Origin: Actinomycetospora succinea
GTDB lineage: Bacteria; Actinomycetota; Actinomycetes; Mycobacteriales; Pseudonocardiaceae
Direction: 5' to 3'
DNA: 64,000 bases
Assembly: GCF_004363095.1 (NCBI RefSeq)
Contig: NZ_SNYO01000001.1
Location: forward strand, 744,001-808,000
Part shown: piece after piece, positions 1 through 8,574 of the stretch
Position numbering within the stretch: position 1 is the stretch's first letter
How the letters are laid out: each line of letters starts with the position of its first letter
Made by a program: the position numbers and the translations under genes
The notes under the pieces: generated by a model
What the model was told of the DNA's origin: nothing
The model's database searches: none
What the model saw: only the letters and a program-made list of their open reading frames with translations

Positions 1-246
1 AAGCTGTGGCCGCTCGGCACGATCGCGCGGGCCTACACCCTGCCGCTGCACCCGGCACCGGCGATCGCGCTGCTGGCCCTGTCGGCCGTGGTCTTCTTCG
101 CGACGTTCCTCGGGTACGGCGTCGCGCTGCTCTCGATCCTGGCGTTCTACCTGCTCGCCTCGATCTGGTTCGTGCTGCGGCGCTACAAGTACGTCCGCCG
201 GGGCGCCCAGTTCACCGCGGACCTGCCGCGGCCGCAGGGGTACTGA
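1..246 (+). CDS. APC-superfamily amino-acid permease, C-terminal fragment
   Basis: Frame 1 is open from the window edge to TGA at 244-246 and gives 81 residues; the start lies outside the window. Two hydrophobic stretches (about residues 20-38 and 42-61) are followed by a basic tail (VLRRYKYVRRG), which fits the last two membrane helices and cytoplasmic tail of an APC-type amino-acid or amine permease. It lies 1 nt before the next gene, so it heads the short gene set leading to the GlxBCD genes and may import their nitrogen substrate. The family call is tentative because only the tail is visible. Confidence 0.6.
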   Translation, partial: KLWPLGTIARAYTLPLHPAPAIALLALSAVVFFATFLGYGVALLSILAFYLLASIWFVLRRYKYVRRGAQFTADLPRPQGY

Positions 247-247
247 G

Positions 248-925
248 ATGACGACCCTCGTGGTCCTGGCCCTCGTGGCGGCGGGCGTCGTCGTGCTCGT
301 CGTGCTCCACCGCCGGGCACGGGCCGCGGCCGCCACGGAGCGGTGGGCGCTGTTCGCCGACGTGCTGCCCCTGCTCGACGACGCGCGCCTGACCGGCGAG
401 CGCGGTGACCACCCCGTGCTCACCGGTCGGCTGGACGGGCGCCCCGTGACGATGCGGGTGATCGTGGACGCGGTCGCGCTGCGCAAGCTGCCGGTGCTGT
501 GGGTGGAGGTCGTCGTCCACCGGCCGCTCGCCGTGCCGGGCACGCTCAACGTCCTGCTCCGGCCGCTGGGCACCGAGTTCTTCTCGCCCGACTCCGGCTT
601 CACCCACGAGCTGGAGCCGCCCGCCGGCGTGCCCCGCCCGGTCCGCGTGTCCTGCGCGGGTCCGGGGCGGGCGCCGTCGCCGGACGTCCTGGCGCCCGCC
701 GTCGAGCTGCTCGCCGACCGGGACACCAAGGAGCTCGGCGTGGGCCGGGGCGGGCTGCGGGTGGTCCTGCGGGTCGCCGAGGCCGAGCAGGCGAGCTACC
801 GCTCCACCCGGCGGGCGGTGTTCGACCGCCCGCGCCTGCGTCCCGACGCGCTGACCCGCGCGGTCGCGGTGCTCGAGCAGGTCGGCGACCGCGCCCAGGG
901 TGCCGTCGTGGAGGTGACGTCCTGA
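248..925 (+). CDS. membrane-anchored protein of unknown function
   Basis: 225 residues. An N-terminal hydrophobic helix (about residues 3-20) is followed by HRRARA, consistent with a signal anchor. The rest is soluble, rich in charged residues and Val, with no catalytic motif I can recognise. It starts 1 nt after the permease stop and its TGA shares a base with the ATG of the next gene, so the three are probably co-transcribed. It may be an accessory protein of the permease, but that rests only on position. Confidence 0.7.
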   Translation: MTTLVVLALVAAGVVVLVVLHRRARAAAATERWALFADVLPLLDDARLTGERGDHPVLTGRLDGRPVTMRVIVDAVALRKLPVLWVEVVVHRPLAVPGTLNVLLRPLGTEFFSPDSGFTHELEPPAGVPRPVRVSCAGPGRAPSPDVLAPAVELLADRDTKELGVGRGGLRVVLRVAEAEQASYRSTRRAVFDRPRLRPDALTRAVAVLEQVGDRAQGAVVEVTS

Positions 926-1200
926 TGCGCGTCCGCCCGTGGATGGTCCTGCTGGTCGCCGTCGTGCTGCCGGGCTGCGGCCACGTCCTCCTGCGCATGC
1001 CGGTGCGCGGCCTGATGTTCGCGTTCTACACGCTGCTGCTCGGCGTGATCACCTGGAACCTGACGACGCCCGACACCTCGCTGGTCGGTCGCCTGGCCGG
1101 CGGGCTGTTCGTCTACGCGGTGAGCCTGTTCGACGCCTACACCTGGGCGGTGCGCCGGGAGCACGCGACATCGGTCGACGTCTCCCCGCAGGCAAACTAG
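925..1200 (+). CDS. small membrane protein of unknown function
   Basis: 91 residues, ATG at 925 overlapping the previous stop (TGATG). Hydrophobic segments lie at about residues 5-17, 28-45 and 53-72. The first ends in LPGC, which resembles a lipobox but has Pro at -2, so lipidation is doubtful. The remaining segments look like two membrane helices and the tail is short and polar. No domain recognised. It belongs to the same transcriptional run as the permease and the anchored protein before it. Confidence 0.65.
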   Translation: MRVRPWMVLLVAVVLPGCGHVLLRMPVRGLMFAFYTLLLGVITWNLTTPDTSLVGRLAGGLFVYAVSLFDAYTWAVRREHATSVDVSPQAN

Positions 1201-1254
1201 TTTCATGTGAATAGGTCGACCCGGTCCTCTCCCGACGTAGGAAGGCTGAGTCCC

Positions 1255-2148
1255 ATGTGCGGCATCATCGGTCTGCACCTCCGCGATCCCGAGCTCCACC
1301 CGATGCTCGGCTCGCTCCTCGACGACATGCTCTGCGGTGTCTCCGAACGCGGGCCCGACTCGGTGGGGGTCGCGGTCTACGGCGACGAGCAGCGCAACCC
1401 GCCCGGCCAGAGCGCCGTGTCGGTGCTGCACGCGCCCGGTGACCTCGACGTGGCCGTGGGAGCCCTGCTGCCGAACCGGCCGTCCGTCACGGCCACGCGC
1501 ACCGGCGACACCACGGTGCTGGCGGCGCCGGTGGCGGCGGAGGCGCTGACGGCCGCGGTCGCCGCGGCGGCCCCCGACGCGCTGGTGGTCGGGCGGGGCG
1601 ACGACCTCGTCGTCTACAAGGGCGTCGGGCACCCGTCGGACCTCGCCGTCACCTACGGGCTGCGCGAGGTCACCGGCTGGCAGGGGCTCGCGCACACGCG
1701 CATGGCCACCGAGTCCGCGATCATCCCCGAGGGCTGCCACCCCTACTCGGTCGGCCCGAACCAGTGCCTGGTCCACAACGGGTCGTTCTCCAACCACGCC
1801 ACGGTGCGCCGCGACCTCCAGCGCGCGGGCGTCAGCTTCGACTCCGAGAACGACTCCGAGGTCGGCGCCCGGTTCGTGGCCGCGTGCCTCGCCGAGGGCG
1901 ACGACCTCGAGAAGGCGCTGCTGCGGCTGGGCGAGACCTTCGACGGCTTCTACACCCTGCTCGTCACCAGCGAGGAGGGGTTCGCCGTGGTCCGCGACGA
2001 GATCGCCTGCAAGCCGGCCGTGATCGCCGAGCACCCGCGGTGGGTGGCGATGGCCTCGGAGTTCCGGGCGCTCGCCGACCTCCCGGGCATCGGTGAGGCC
2101 CGCGTCTGGGAGCCCGACCCCGGAAAGGTCTACACATGGCAGCGCTGA
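1255..2148 (+). CDS. glxB: class II glutamine amidotransferase, GlxB type
   Basis: 297 residues. I start at ATG 1255 because MCGIIG then places the catalytic Cys2 at the N terminus, as required in N-terminal-nucleophile amidotransferases; GGAAGG lies 9 nt upstream. Further family signatures are SERGPDS (about 29-35), LAHTRMATES and LVHNGSFSNH. It should hydrolyse glutamine and pass ammonia to GlxC/GlxD. The three correspond to the separate domains of large-subunit glutamate synthase and are also the layout of N-methylglutamate synthase (MgsABC). glxC overlaps its end by 13 bp, so translation is coupled. Which product the complex makes cannot be read from the sequence. Confidence 0.9.
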   Translation: MCGIIGLHLRDPELHPMLGSLLDDMLCGVSERGPDSVGVAVYGDEQRNPPGQSAVSVLHAPGDLDVAVGALLPNRPSVTATRTGDTTVLAAPVAAEALTAAVAAAAPDALVVGRGDDLVVYKGVGHPSDLAVTYGLREVTGWQGLAHTRMATESAIIPEGCHPYSVGPNQCLVHNGSFSNHATVRRDLQRAGVSFDSENDSEVGARFVAACLAEGDDLEKALLRLGETFDGFYTLLVTSEEGFAVVRDEIACKPAVIAEHPRWVAMASEFRALADLPGIGEARVWEPDPGKVYTWQR

Positions 2149-2852
2149 GCCGGTCGGAGGCGGAGGAGCGGGCGCCGAGCCCGGTCACCGTCGATCTGCG
2201 GGAGTCGGGGGTCCGGGCGCTCAACGCGGAGCTGCACGCGCCGACCGCGGCGGCGTACGAGGTGCTCAACCCGCTGGGCGCGCACTCCATCGGCGCCGGC
2301 ATCGCCCACGAGATCGACGTGCACGTCCGCGGGAACGCGGGCTACTTCTGCGCCGGGATGAACCAGCGCGGGCGGGTCGTCGTCGACGGCTCGGCGGGCA
2401 ACGGCGTCGCGGAGAACATGATGTCGGGGTCGGTGCGCGTGCGCGGGGACGCGTCGCAGGCGGCCGGGGCGACGGGTCGCGGCGGGCTGCTGGTCATCGA
2501 GGGGCGCGCGTCGATGCGCTGCGGCATCTCGATGAAGGGGATCGACATCGTCGTCGGCGGGGACATCGGCGCGATGGGCGCGTTCATGGCCCAGGCCGGG
2601 CGCCTGGTGGTGTGCGGTGACGTCGGTGACGGGCTCGGCGACTCGATCTACGAGGCGCGGATCTACGTGCGCGGCACCGTCGGGACGCTGGGCGCGGACT
2701 GCGTCGAGAAGGAGATGCGCGACGAGCACCGCGCCGAGCTCGCGGAGCTGCTCGCGGCGGCCGGCCTCGACCACTCCGTCGACGAGTTCCGCCGCTACGG
2801 CTCGGGTCGGACGCTGTACCACTTCACCAGCGAGCACAGCGCCAGTTATTGA
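2136..2852 (+). CDS. glxC: glutamate-synthase GXGXG-repeat protein, GlxC type
   Basis: 238 residues, made mostly of the right-handed beta-helix repeat with recurring G-x-x-G-x-x-x-G patterns (VRGNAGYFCAGM, VDGSAGNG, VRGDASQAAG, VCGDVGDGLG). This matches the C-terminal domain of glutamate synthase large subunits expressed as its own polypeptide. It has no active site of its own and probably forms the scaffold between GlxB and GlxD. It overlaps glxB by 13 bp and precedes glxD by 15 bp, consistent with a stoichiometric complex. Confidence 0.9.
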   Translation: MAALSRSEAEERAPSPVTVDLRESGVRALNAELHAPTAAAYEVLNPLGAHSIGAGIAHEIDVHVRGNAGYFCAGMNQRGRVVVDGSAGNGVAENMMSGSVRVRGDASQAAGATGRGGLLVIEGRASMRCGISMKGIDIVVGGDIGAMGAFMAQAGRLVVCGDVGDGLGDSIYEARIYVRGTVGTLGADCVEKEMRDEHRAELAELLAAAGLDHSVDEFRRYGSGRTLYHFTSEHSASY

Positions 2853-2867
2853 GGGGATAGCTACTCG

Positions 2868-4190
2868 ATGAAGGATCCCTCGGAGCGGGGGCTGCGGGAG
2901 TCGGCGACGTTCGACCGCGCGAGCATCGCCGCGATCCAGCACGCCGCGCGCACCGGCGTCTACGACATCCGCGGGTGGGGCGCCAAGCGCGCCGTCCCGC
3001 ACTTCGACGACCTGCTGTTCCTGGGGGCGTCGATGTCGCGCTACCCGCTGGAGGGCTACCGCGAGCGCTGCGACACCGACGTGGTGCTGGGCAACCGGCA
3101 CGCGACGCGGCCGCTGCACCTCGACATCCCGGTGACGATCGCGGGGATGAGCTTCGGGGCGCTGTCGGCGCAGGCCAAGGAGGCGCTGGGGCGCGGGGCG
3201 TCGGAGGTCGGGACCTCCACGACCACCGGCGACGGCGGGATGACCGACGAGGAGCGCGGCGAGTCGAAGACGCTGGTCTACCAGCTGCTCCCCAGCCGCT
3301 ACGGGATGAACCCCGACCACCTGCGGGCCGCGGACGCGATCGAGGTCGTGCTCGGGCAGGGCGCGAAGCCCGGCGGCGGCGGGATGCTGCTCGGCCAGAA
3401 GATCTCCGACCGGGTCGCCGAGATGCGCACCCTCCCGCCCGGGATCGACCAGCGCTCTGCGTGCCGCCACCCCGACTGGACCGGCCCCGACGACCTCGCC
3501 ATCAAGATCGGTGAACTGCGCGAGATCACCGACTGGGAGAAGCCGGTCTACGTCAAGGTCGGCGCCACCCGCACCTACTACGACGTCAAGCTCGCCGTCG
3601 CCGCGGGCGCCGACGTCGTCGTGGTCGACGGGATGCAGGGCGGCACCGCGGCCACCCAGGAGGTGTTCATCGAGCACGTCGGCATCCCCACCCTCGCCGC
3701 CATCCCCCAGGCGGTGCAGGCGCTGCAGGAGCTCGGGGTGCACCGCAAGGTCCAGCTCATCGTCTCCGGGGGCATCCGCACCGGCGCCGACGTCGCCAAG
3801 GCCATGGCCCTGGGCGCCGACGCGGTCGCGATCGGTACCGCGGCGCTGGTCGCGCTGGGGGACAACGACCCGCAGTACGCCGAGGAGTACGAGGCCATCG
3901 GGTCGGCGGCCGGGTACTACGACGACTTCCAGGACGGGCGCGACCCGGCCGGGATCACCACCCAGGACCCCGAGCTCTCCGCCCGCCTCGACCCGGTCGA
4001 GGGCGGCCGGCGGGTGGCGAACTACCTGCGGGTGCTGACCATGGAGGCGCAGACCCTGGCGCGGGCCTGCGGGAAGGCGCATGTCCTGCACCTCGAGCCC
4101 GAGGACCTCGTCGCCCTCACCATCGAGGCCGCCGCCATGGCCCGCGTGCCGCTGGCGGGCACGAACTGGATCCCGGGGCAGGGGTTCTGA
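2868..4190 (+). CDS. glxD: FMN-binding glutamate-synthase-family protein, GlxD type
   Basis: 440 residues, the FMN (beta/alpha)8 synthase domain of glutamate synthase. Visible signatures are the start of the barrel (MSFGALSAQAKEALGRGA), KPGGGGMLLGQK, VDGMQGGTAATQEVF and the phosphate-binding stretch SGGIRTGADVAKAMALGADAV. Where related enzymes carry the [3Fe-4S] cysteines (CHTGRCPVG-like), this protein reads YYDDFQDGRDPAG, and its only three cysteines are scattered (about 68, 198, 404). Electron supply to FMN must therefore differ from classical GltB, or the enzyme is not a net reductase. It probably acts with GlxB and GlxC on a glutamate-type product. Confidence 0.88.
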   Translation: MKDPSERGLRESATFDRASIAAIQHAARTGVYDIRGWGAKRAVPHFDDLLFLGASMSRYPLEGYRERCDTDVVLGNRHATRPLHLDIPVTIAGMSFGALSAQAKEALGRGASEVGTSTTTGDGGMTDEERGESKTLVYQLLPSRYGMNPDHLRAADAIEVVLGQGAKPGGGGMLLGQKISDRVAEMRTLPPGIDQRSACRHPDWTGPDDLAIKIGELREITDWEKPVYVKVGATRTYYDVKLAVAAGADVVVVDGMQGGTAATQEVFIEHVGIPTLAAIPQAVQALQELGVHRKVQLIVSGGIRTGADVAKAMALGADAVAIGTAALVALGDNDPQYAEEYEAIGSAAGYYDDFQDGRDPAGITTQDPELSARLDPVEGGRRVANYLRVLTMEAQTLARACGKAHVLHLEPEDLVALTIEAAAMARVPLAGTNWIPGQGF

Positions 4191-4203
4191 GCGAGGGCCT
4201 ACC

Positions 4204-5109
4204 GTGCGGGGCGTGAGCCAGCCCTCCAGCGACCCCGTGATGACGCACATCGGCGCGGCGGGCGAGCTGTCCCGCGCCGGCGACGTGGACGGGGCGCGGG
4301 CCGCGTTCGCCAAGCTGTGGCGCGCCGCCGTCGCGGAGGACGACGCCTTCCACCGCTGCGTGGTCGCGCACTTCGCCGCCGACGCCGAGCCCGACGTCGA
4401 GCAGGAGCTGGCGTGGGACCTCCGGGCGCTGGAGGCCGCCGACGAGGTCACCGACGAGCGGCTGGCGGCGTTCCACGCGGGGCTCACCGTCGCGAGCTTC
4501 TACCCGTCGCTGCTGCTCGGCCTCGCCGACGACTACCGGCGGGTCGGCGACGACGCCCGGGCCCGCGAGCACCTCGCCCGCGGGCAGGAGGTGCTGGGCG
4601 TGCTCGGCGACGACCCGTACGGCGAGACCGTCCGCGGGGTCGCCGAGCGCCTCGCGGCCCTGTACGAGGCGCCGAAGGTCGTCACGGCCGCGCGGGTGAT
4701 CGGCGCACCGGCGTCGACGGTGTTCGAGCTGATCGCCGACCCGGCCCGCCAGCCCGCCTGGGACGGCAACGCCAACCTCGCCGAGGCGGCCGGCGGCCAG
4801 CGTGTCCGCGCCGTCGGCGACGTCTTCGTCATGCGGCTGACCATGGGCGAGGAGCGCGAGAACCACGTCGTCGCGTTCGAGGAGGGCCGCCTGCTCGCCT
4901 GGACGCCGTCCGACCCCGGCCGCACGCCGCCGCCCGGGCACCTCTGGCGCTGGGAGCTCCAGCCGCTGAGCGGTGACCGGACCGCGGTCCGCCACACCTA
5001 CGACTGGACGGGTCTCGTGGACGAGCACCGCTTCGAGCGCGCGCGCAACACCACCACCGAGCGCCTGATGGGCTCGCTCGACCGGCTCGCGGCCGCCGCG
5101 GAGACGTGA
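4204..5109 (+). CDS. START/SRPBCC-domain protein with helical N-terminal half
   Basis: 301 residues from GTG 4204, chosen because GAGGG lies 6 nt upstream; GTG 4213 and ATG 4237 are alternatives. The first half (about 1-155) is Ala/Arg-rich and helical, with a TPR-like character (LGLADDYRRVGDDARAREHLARGQEVL). The second half (about 158-301) resembles the SRPBCC/polyketide-cyclase fold: a start strand VVTAARVIGAPASTVFELIAD, a middle LTMGEERENHVVAFEEGRLL and a long C-terminal helix. It probably binds a hydrophobic ligand; none is indicated. It follows glxD by 13 nt and ends exactly where the convergent hydrolase gene ends. Confidence 0.75.
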   Translation: MRGVSQPSSDPVMTHIGAAGELSRAGDVDGARAAFAKLWRAAVAEDDAFHRCVVAHFAADAEPDVEQELAWDLRALEAADEVTDERLAAFHAGLTVASFYPSLLLGLADDYRRVGDDARAREHLARGQEVLGVLGDDPYGETVRGVAERLAALYEAPKVVTAARVIGAPASTVFELIADPARQPAWDGNANLAEAAGGQRVRAVGDVFVMRLTMGEERENHVVAFEEGRLLAWTPSDPGRTPPPGHLWRWELQPLSGDRTAVRHTYDWTGLVDEHRFERARNTTTERLMGSLDRLAAAAET

Positions 5110-5931
5110 TCAGGCGAGCAGGTCCTCGACGAGCCGGTTGAACACGTCGGGCAGCTCGAGGTTGGTGAGGTGCCCGGTGCGGGGGAGCACCGCCAGCCCG
5201 GCGTCGGGCAGCGTCGCGGCGAGCATGAGGTTCGCGTCGAGGGCGTCGCGGTCGGTGTCGCCGACGACGAGCAGGATCGGCACGGCCAGGGTCGCGAGCT
5301 CGTCGCGCAGGGCGTAGAGCGAGGGGCGCGACGCCTGGACGCCGCGCATCGTCAGCGCCGCGCCGACCGGGTCGTGCTCGGCGAGGACCCGCAGGTGCTC
5401 GTCGTGGGCGGCGGGGTCGCGGTCCCGCAGGGGCCGGCGGGAGGGACGGTTGCCGTAGTCGGCGGCGACGGCGGCGCTGCCCTCGCGCTCGTAGGCGTCG
5501 GCGAGGGCGAGCGCGTCGGCGCGGAAGGCCTCGGTGTGGTCGGGGTGCGCGCCGTAGCCGCAGCCCGCGACCACGAGGGCGACGCAGCGGTCGGGGTGGC
5601 GCAGCCCGAGGTGCAGGGTCGCGAACCCGCCCATCGAGTTCCCGACGACGACGGCGCGGTCGATCCCGAGGCCGTCGAGCACCGCCACGGCGTCGGCGAC
5701 GGCGTGGTCCTGCGAGTACGCCGCGGGGTCGGTCGGGACGGCCGAGGGCGGGTAGCCGCGCGCGTCGTAGGTGACGCAGCGCCGGCGGGCGGCGAAGTGC
5801 GCGACCTGCGGCGCCCAAGAGCGGTGGTCGCCGCCGAACTCGTGGACGAAGAGGATCGGGGGCTTGCCGTCGTCGGGCCCGTGCACCTGCACCGCGAGCT
5901 CGACCCCGTCGGGGGTGAGCACGGCCGTCAC
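5110..5931 (-). CDS. alpha/beta-hydrolase, last gene of the DpgC-type operon
   Basis: 273 residues starting at GTG 5931, which overlaps the upstream stop as GTGA. It has an alpha/beta-hydrolase fold with the oxyanion strand ILFVHEFGGDH, nucleophile elbow GNSMGG (Ser about 106), an acid in VVGDTD and the late His of RTGHLTNLE. It resembles MhpC-type C-C or ester hydrolases. Its place after the DpgC-like dioxygenase suggests it cleaves a later intermediate, such as a ring-fission product, a lactone or a thioester. The substrate is not determined by sequence. Confidence 0.85.
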   Translation of the reverse strand: MTAVLTPDGVELAVQVHGPDDGKPPILFVHEFGGDHRSWAPQVAHFAARRRCVTYDARGYPPSAVPTDPAAYSQDHAVADAVAVLDGLGIDRAVVVGNSMGGFATLHLGLRHPDRCVALVVAGCGYGAHPDHTEAFRADALALADAYEREGSAAVAADYGNRPSRRPLRDRDPAAHDEHLRVLAEHDPVGAALTMRGVQASRPSLYALRDELATLAVPILLVVGDTDRDALDANLMLAATLPDAGLAVLPRTGHLTNLELPDVFNRLVEDLLA

Positions 5932-7259
5932 TTCACCCCGCCGCGGCGCTTCGGGTCCCACGCCAGTTCGAGGTTGCGGATGATCGCCGGCGAGTACATG
6001 CAGCGAGCCTGCCCGATGGCGAGGTTGGCCATGTAGTGGCGGAAGGTCTCGAGCGGTTCGACGCCGACGCGCATCTGGGTGCGGTTGGCGTTCACGCCCA
6101 CCGGCCCGGTCGCGGTCAGGGCGTCGACGGCGTCGTCGATCGCGGCCTGTATCCCGGCCTCGTCGACGGCGAGGTCGTCGACGATCAGGCGCCCCTCGGG
6201 GGAGTCGACGTAGATGTCGCGGTTGAAGAAGATCCCCTGCCGGGCGACCTTCTCCCCGACGAACCGGGGCAGGCGCATGTTCCCGCAGCCGGGCAGGAAG
6301 CCCTCGCGGCGCGCCGGGAGGTTGACGTAGGCGCCGGAGCGGGCGATCACCCGGTCCATGACCAGCAGGAACTGGCAGCCACCGCCGATCGCGAACGAGT
6401 CGACCGCGGCGATCCACGGCTTCTCGTGGCGCCGCTCGACGATGCTGACCTCGCCGGAGCCCAGGGAGTGCCCGCGGTACCACTTGGTGATCAGGCCGAG
6501 CTCGCGCTCGACGAAGAACTCGATCAGCGAGACCTCGCCGTGGTAGAGCCGGGTGAGGTTGACCCCGGTGTCGAAGACGCGGCGGCCGGCGTAGCGGGGG
6601 TGCTCCGCCTCGGCGCCGCGCAGCACGCCGACCTCGATCTGCTCGTCGAGCAGCACCAGGTCGGTGGCGGTCTCCATCGCGGCGGTCGACTCGTCGTCCT
6701 CGGCGTTGAGGTACTTCTGGTGGGCGATCGTCAGGTGGCCGACCGGGCCGTGCCGCTCGAGGCGGCAGGTGCCGAGGTCGACCCGGCCGGTCCGCCGGAA
6801 CTCGCCCAGCAGGTCGAGGGCCTCGCGGCGCGGCTGCGCCATGGCGTGCAGGAGGTGGTGACCGGTGCGCGGGTCGTCGAGGACGCGGGACAGGAAGATG
6901 CCCTGGTCGACCTCCCACCCCTCCTTGTCCTTCTGCGCGTGCCGGCGCTCGGCGGCGATCCGCTCGCGGGTCGGGGTCAGGCCCGGCACGAGGTCGGCGG
7001 CGGCGTAGGTGAGCTCGGCGGCGCGCAGCGTCCGGGTGCCACCCTCGGTGAGGGCGTCGTAGACCGCCCCGAGGTGCTGGTCGAGGAAGCGCTCGCGCGC
7101 GGCCCGGCCCCGCTCGAGGACCGCCGTGGCCTGCTCCTGCTGCTCCGGGCCCCGGACGGGACGGGCCGGGAGCTGCGCGAGCTCGTCGTCGAGCGCGCCG
7201 AGGTGCTCCGAGAGCAGCGCGGCGTCCCGGTCGAAGACCGTGGCGGTGGTGGTGGTCAT
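5928..7259 (-). CDS. DpgC-family crotonase-fold dioxygenase
   Basis: 443 residues, ATG 7259 overlapping the previous stop (ATGA). The N-terminal helical part (about 1-165: LAQLPARP, DKEGWEVDQGIF, LLGEFRRTG) is typical of DpgC, the 3,5-dihydroxyphenylacetyl-CoA 1,2-dioxygenase of glycopeptide-antibiotic pathways. The crotonase core follows (KYLNAEDD, FAIGGGCQFLLVMDRVIA, GFLPGCGNMRLPRFVG). DpgC uses O2 without metal or cofactor to turn an arylacetyl-CoA into an arylglyoxylate plus CoA. Here the gene sits in a catabolic operon with a CoA ligase and a molybdenum hydroxylase, so a degradative role is inferred. Plain enoyl-CoA hydratase activity is the main alternative. Confidence 0.85.
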   Translation of the reverse strand: MTTTTATVFDRDAALLSEHLGALDDELAQLPARPVRGPEQQEQATAVLERGRAARERFLDQHLGAVYDALTEGGTRTLRAAELTYAAADLVPGLTPTRERIAAERRHAQKDKEGWEVDQGIFLSRVLDDPRTGHHLLHAMAQPRREALDLLGEFRRTGRVDLGTCRLERHGPVGHLTIAHQKYLNAEDDESTAAMETATDLVLLDEQIEVGVLRGAEAEHPRYAGRRVFDTGVNLTRLYHGEVSLIEFFVERELGLITKWYRGHSLGSGEVSIVERRHEKPWIAAVDSFAIGGGCQFLLVMDRVIARSGAYVNLPARREGFLPGCGNMRLPRFVGEKVARQGIFFNRDIYVDSPEGRLIVDDLAVDEAGIQAAIDDAVDALTATGPVGVNANRTQMRVGVEPLETFRHYMANLAIGQARCMYSPAIIRNLELAWDPKRRGGVK

Positions 7260-7741
7260 GACGCCTCCTCCGGCCGGGCGCGCCGGTGCGCGGCGGCGTC
7301 GGCGACGGCGTCGACGATGCCCAGGTAGCCGGTGCAGCGGCAGATGTTCCCCGACATCTCGGCGCGGATCGTGGCGCGGTCGGGGTCGGGCTCGGTGTCC
7401 AGCAGGTGGGCGGCGGTCATGAGCATCCCGGGGGTGCAGGCGCCGCACTGCAGGCCGTGGCAGCGCGAGAACGCCTCCTGCAGCGGGTGCAGGGTGCCGT
7501 CGTCGTCGGCGAGGCCCTCGACCGTGTCGACGGAGCCGCCGTCGGCCTGCACGGCGAGCATCAGGCACGCGCGGGCCGGGAGGCCGTCGACGATCACCGT
7601 GCAGGCGCCGCACACCCCGTGCTCGCAGCCGACGTGGGTGCCGGTGAGGCCGAGGTCCTCGCGCAGGGCGTCGGACAACGTGCGGCGGGGCTCGACGTCG
7701 ACGCGGTGCCGCTCGCCGTTGACCGTGAGGGTGATCTTCAT
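7256..7741 (-). CDS. molybdenum hydroxylase small subunit, 2x[2Fe-2S]
   Basis: 161 residues; starts at ATG 7741 and overlaps both neighbours by 4 nt. The N-terminal plant-ferredoxin-type cluster is seen in GCEHGVCGACTV and the C-terminal helical cluster in QCGACTPG plus NICRCTGY. These eight cysteines are the standard set of xanthine-dehydrogenase-family small subunits. It carries electrons from the molybdopterin subunit to the FAD subunit next door. No export signal, so cytoplasmic. Confidence 0.95.
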   Translation of the reverse strand: MKITLTVNGERHRVDVEPRRTLSDALREDLGLTGTHVGCEHGVCGACTVIVDGLPARACLMLAVQADGGSVDTVEGLADDDGTLHPLQEAFSRCHGLQCGACTPGMLMTAAHLLDTEPDPDRATIRAEMSGNICRCTGYLGIVDAVADAAAHRRARPEEAS

Positions 7742-8574
7742 GCGGGCTCCCGGACGGTGGTGGTGAGCTGCTCGAGCGCCCGGGCGGTCATCTGCTCGGT
7801 GAGCGCGCGGCGGTAGCGGGCGCTGCCGTGGAGGTCGTCGGCCGGGTCGACGTCGTCGGCGGCGGCCGCGGCGAGGATGGCGACGCGGTCCTCGGAGATC
7901 TCCCCGTCGACGGTGGCGAGGTCGCCGGCGTCGACGAGGTGAGGCACGCCGGCGACGCCGCCGACGACCACGCGCAGCCGGTCGCCGAAGCGGGCGGCGG
8001 CGACCGAGACGACGGCGAAGTCGCCGTGGCGGCGGGCGAACTCGGCGAAGCCCCAGGCGTCGGGCACCGGCAGCTCGACCCCGGTGATCATCTCGGTGTC
8101 CTCGAGGGCGCTCTGCAGCGCGCCGACGAACAGGTCGTCGGCGCCGATCCGGCGCGTGCCGGACGGCCCGGCGACGTGCACCGCGCCGTCGCAGGCCCGC
8201 AGCACCGCGGGCAGCTCGGCGGCCGGGTCGGCGTGCGCGAGGCTGCCGGCCAGCGTGCCGCGGCTGCGGATGGCGGTGTGCCCGATCCAGCGGGCGGCCT
8301 CGGCGGCGAGCGGGTGCAGGGCCTGGCCGGCGAGCGCGAGGTGGCGGACCAGCGCGCCCGCGTGCAGCACCCCGTCGCGCAGCTCGAGGCCGTCGAGGCC
8401 GGGGACGCGGTCGACGTCGACGATCACGTCGGGCCGCGCCAGGCGCAGCGCGAGGACCGGGACCAGGCTCTGGCCGCCGGCGAGGATCTTCCCCTCGCCG
8501 CCGGCGGCCGCCAGCGCCGCCACGGCGTCGTCGACGCTCGTCGCGCGGTGGTAGGAGAACGGAGGGCACTTCAC
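7738..8574 (-). CDS. molybdenum hydroxylase FAD-binding medium subunit
   Basis: 278 residues from GTG 8574 (GTGA overlap with the large-subunit stop). Family signatures for the FAD site are AGGQSLVPVLALRLARP (about 32-48) and IRSRGTLAGSLAHADPAAELP (about 103-123); a CoxM-type C-terminal domain follows. It passes electrons from the Fe-S subunit to an external acceptor. It lacks an extra cysteine cluster of the 4-hydroxybenzoyl-CoA reductase beta type, so it looks like an ordinary oxidising hydroxylase subunit. Confidence 0.92.
   Translation of the reverse strand: MKCPPFSYHRATSVDDAVAALAAAGGEGKILAGGQSLVPVLALRLARPDVIVDVDRVPGLDGLELRDGVLHAGALVRHLALAGQALHPLAAEAARWIGHTAIRSRGTLAGSLAHADPAAELPAVLRACDGAVHVAGPSGTRRIGADDLFVGALQSALEDTEMITGVELPVPDAWGFAEFARRHGDFAVVSVAAARFGDRLRVVVGGVAGVPHLVDAGDLATVDGEISEDRVAILAAAAADDVDPADDLHGSARYRRALTEQMTARALEQLTTTVREPA

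Noticed and set aside
2130..4487. A 785-codon minus-strand open frame opposite glxC/glxD
   Set aside because: Antisense shadow of two genes with strong family signatures; no ribosome site and no recognisable domain.
5928..7259. BoxC-type benzoyl-CoA dihydrodiol lyase
   Set aside because: The length (443 residues) and the N-terminal helical domain fit DpgC; BoxC is longer and would be expected with boxA/boxB, which are absent.
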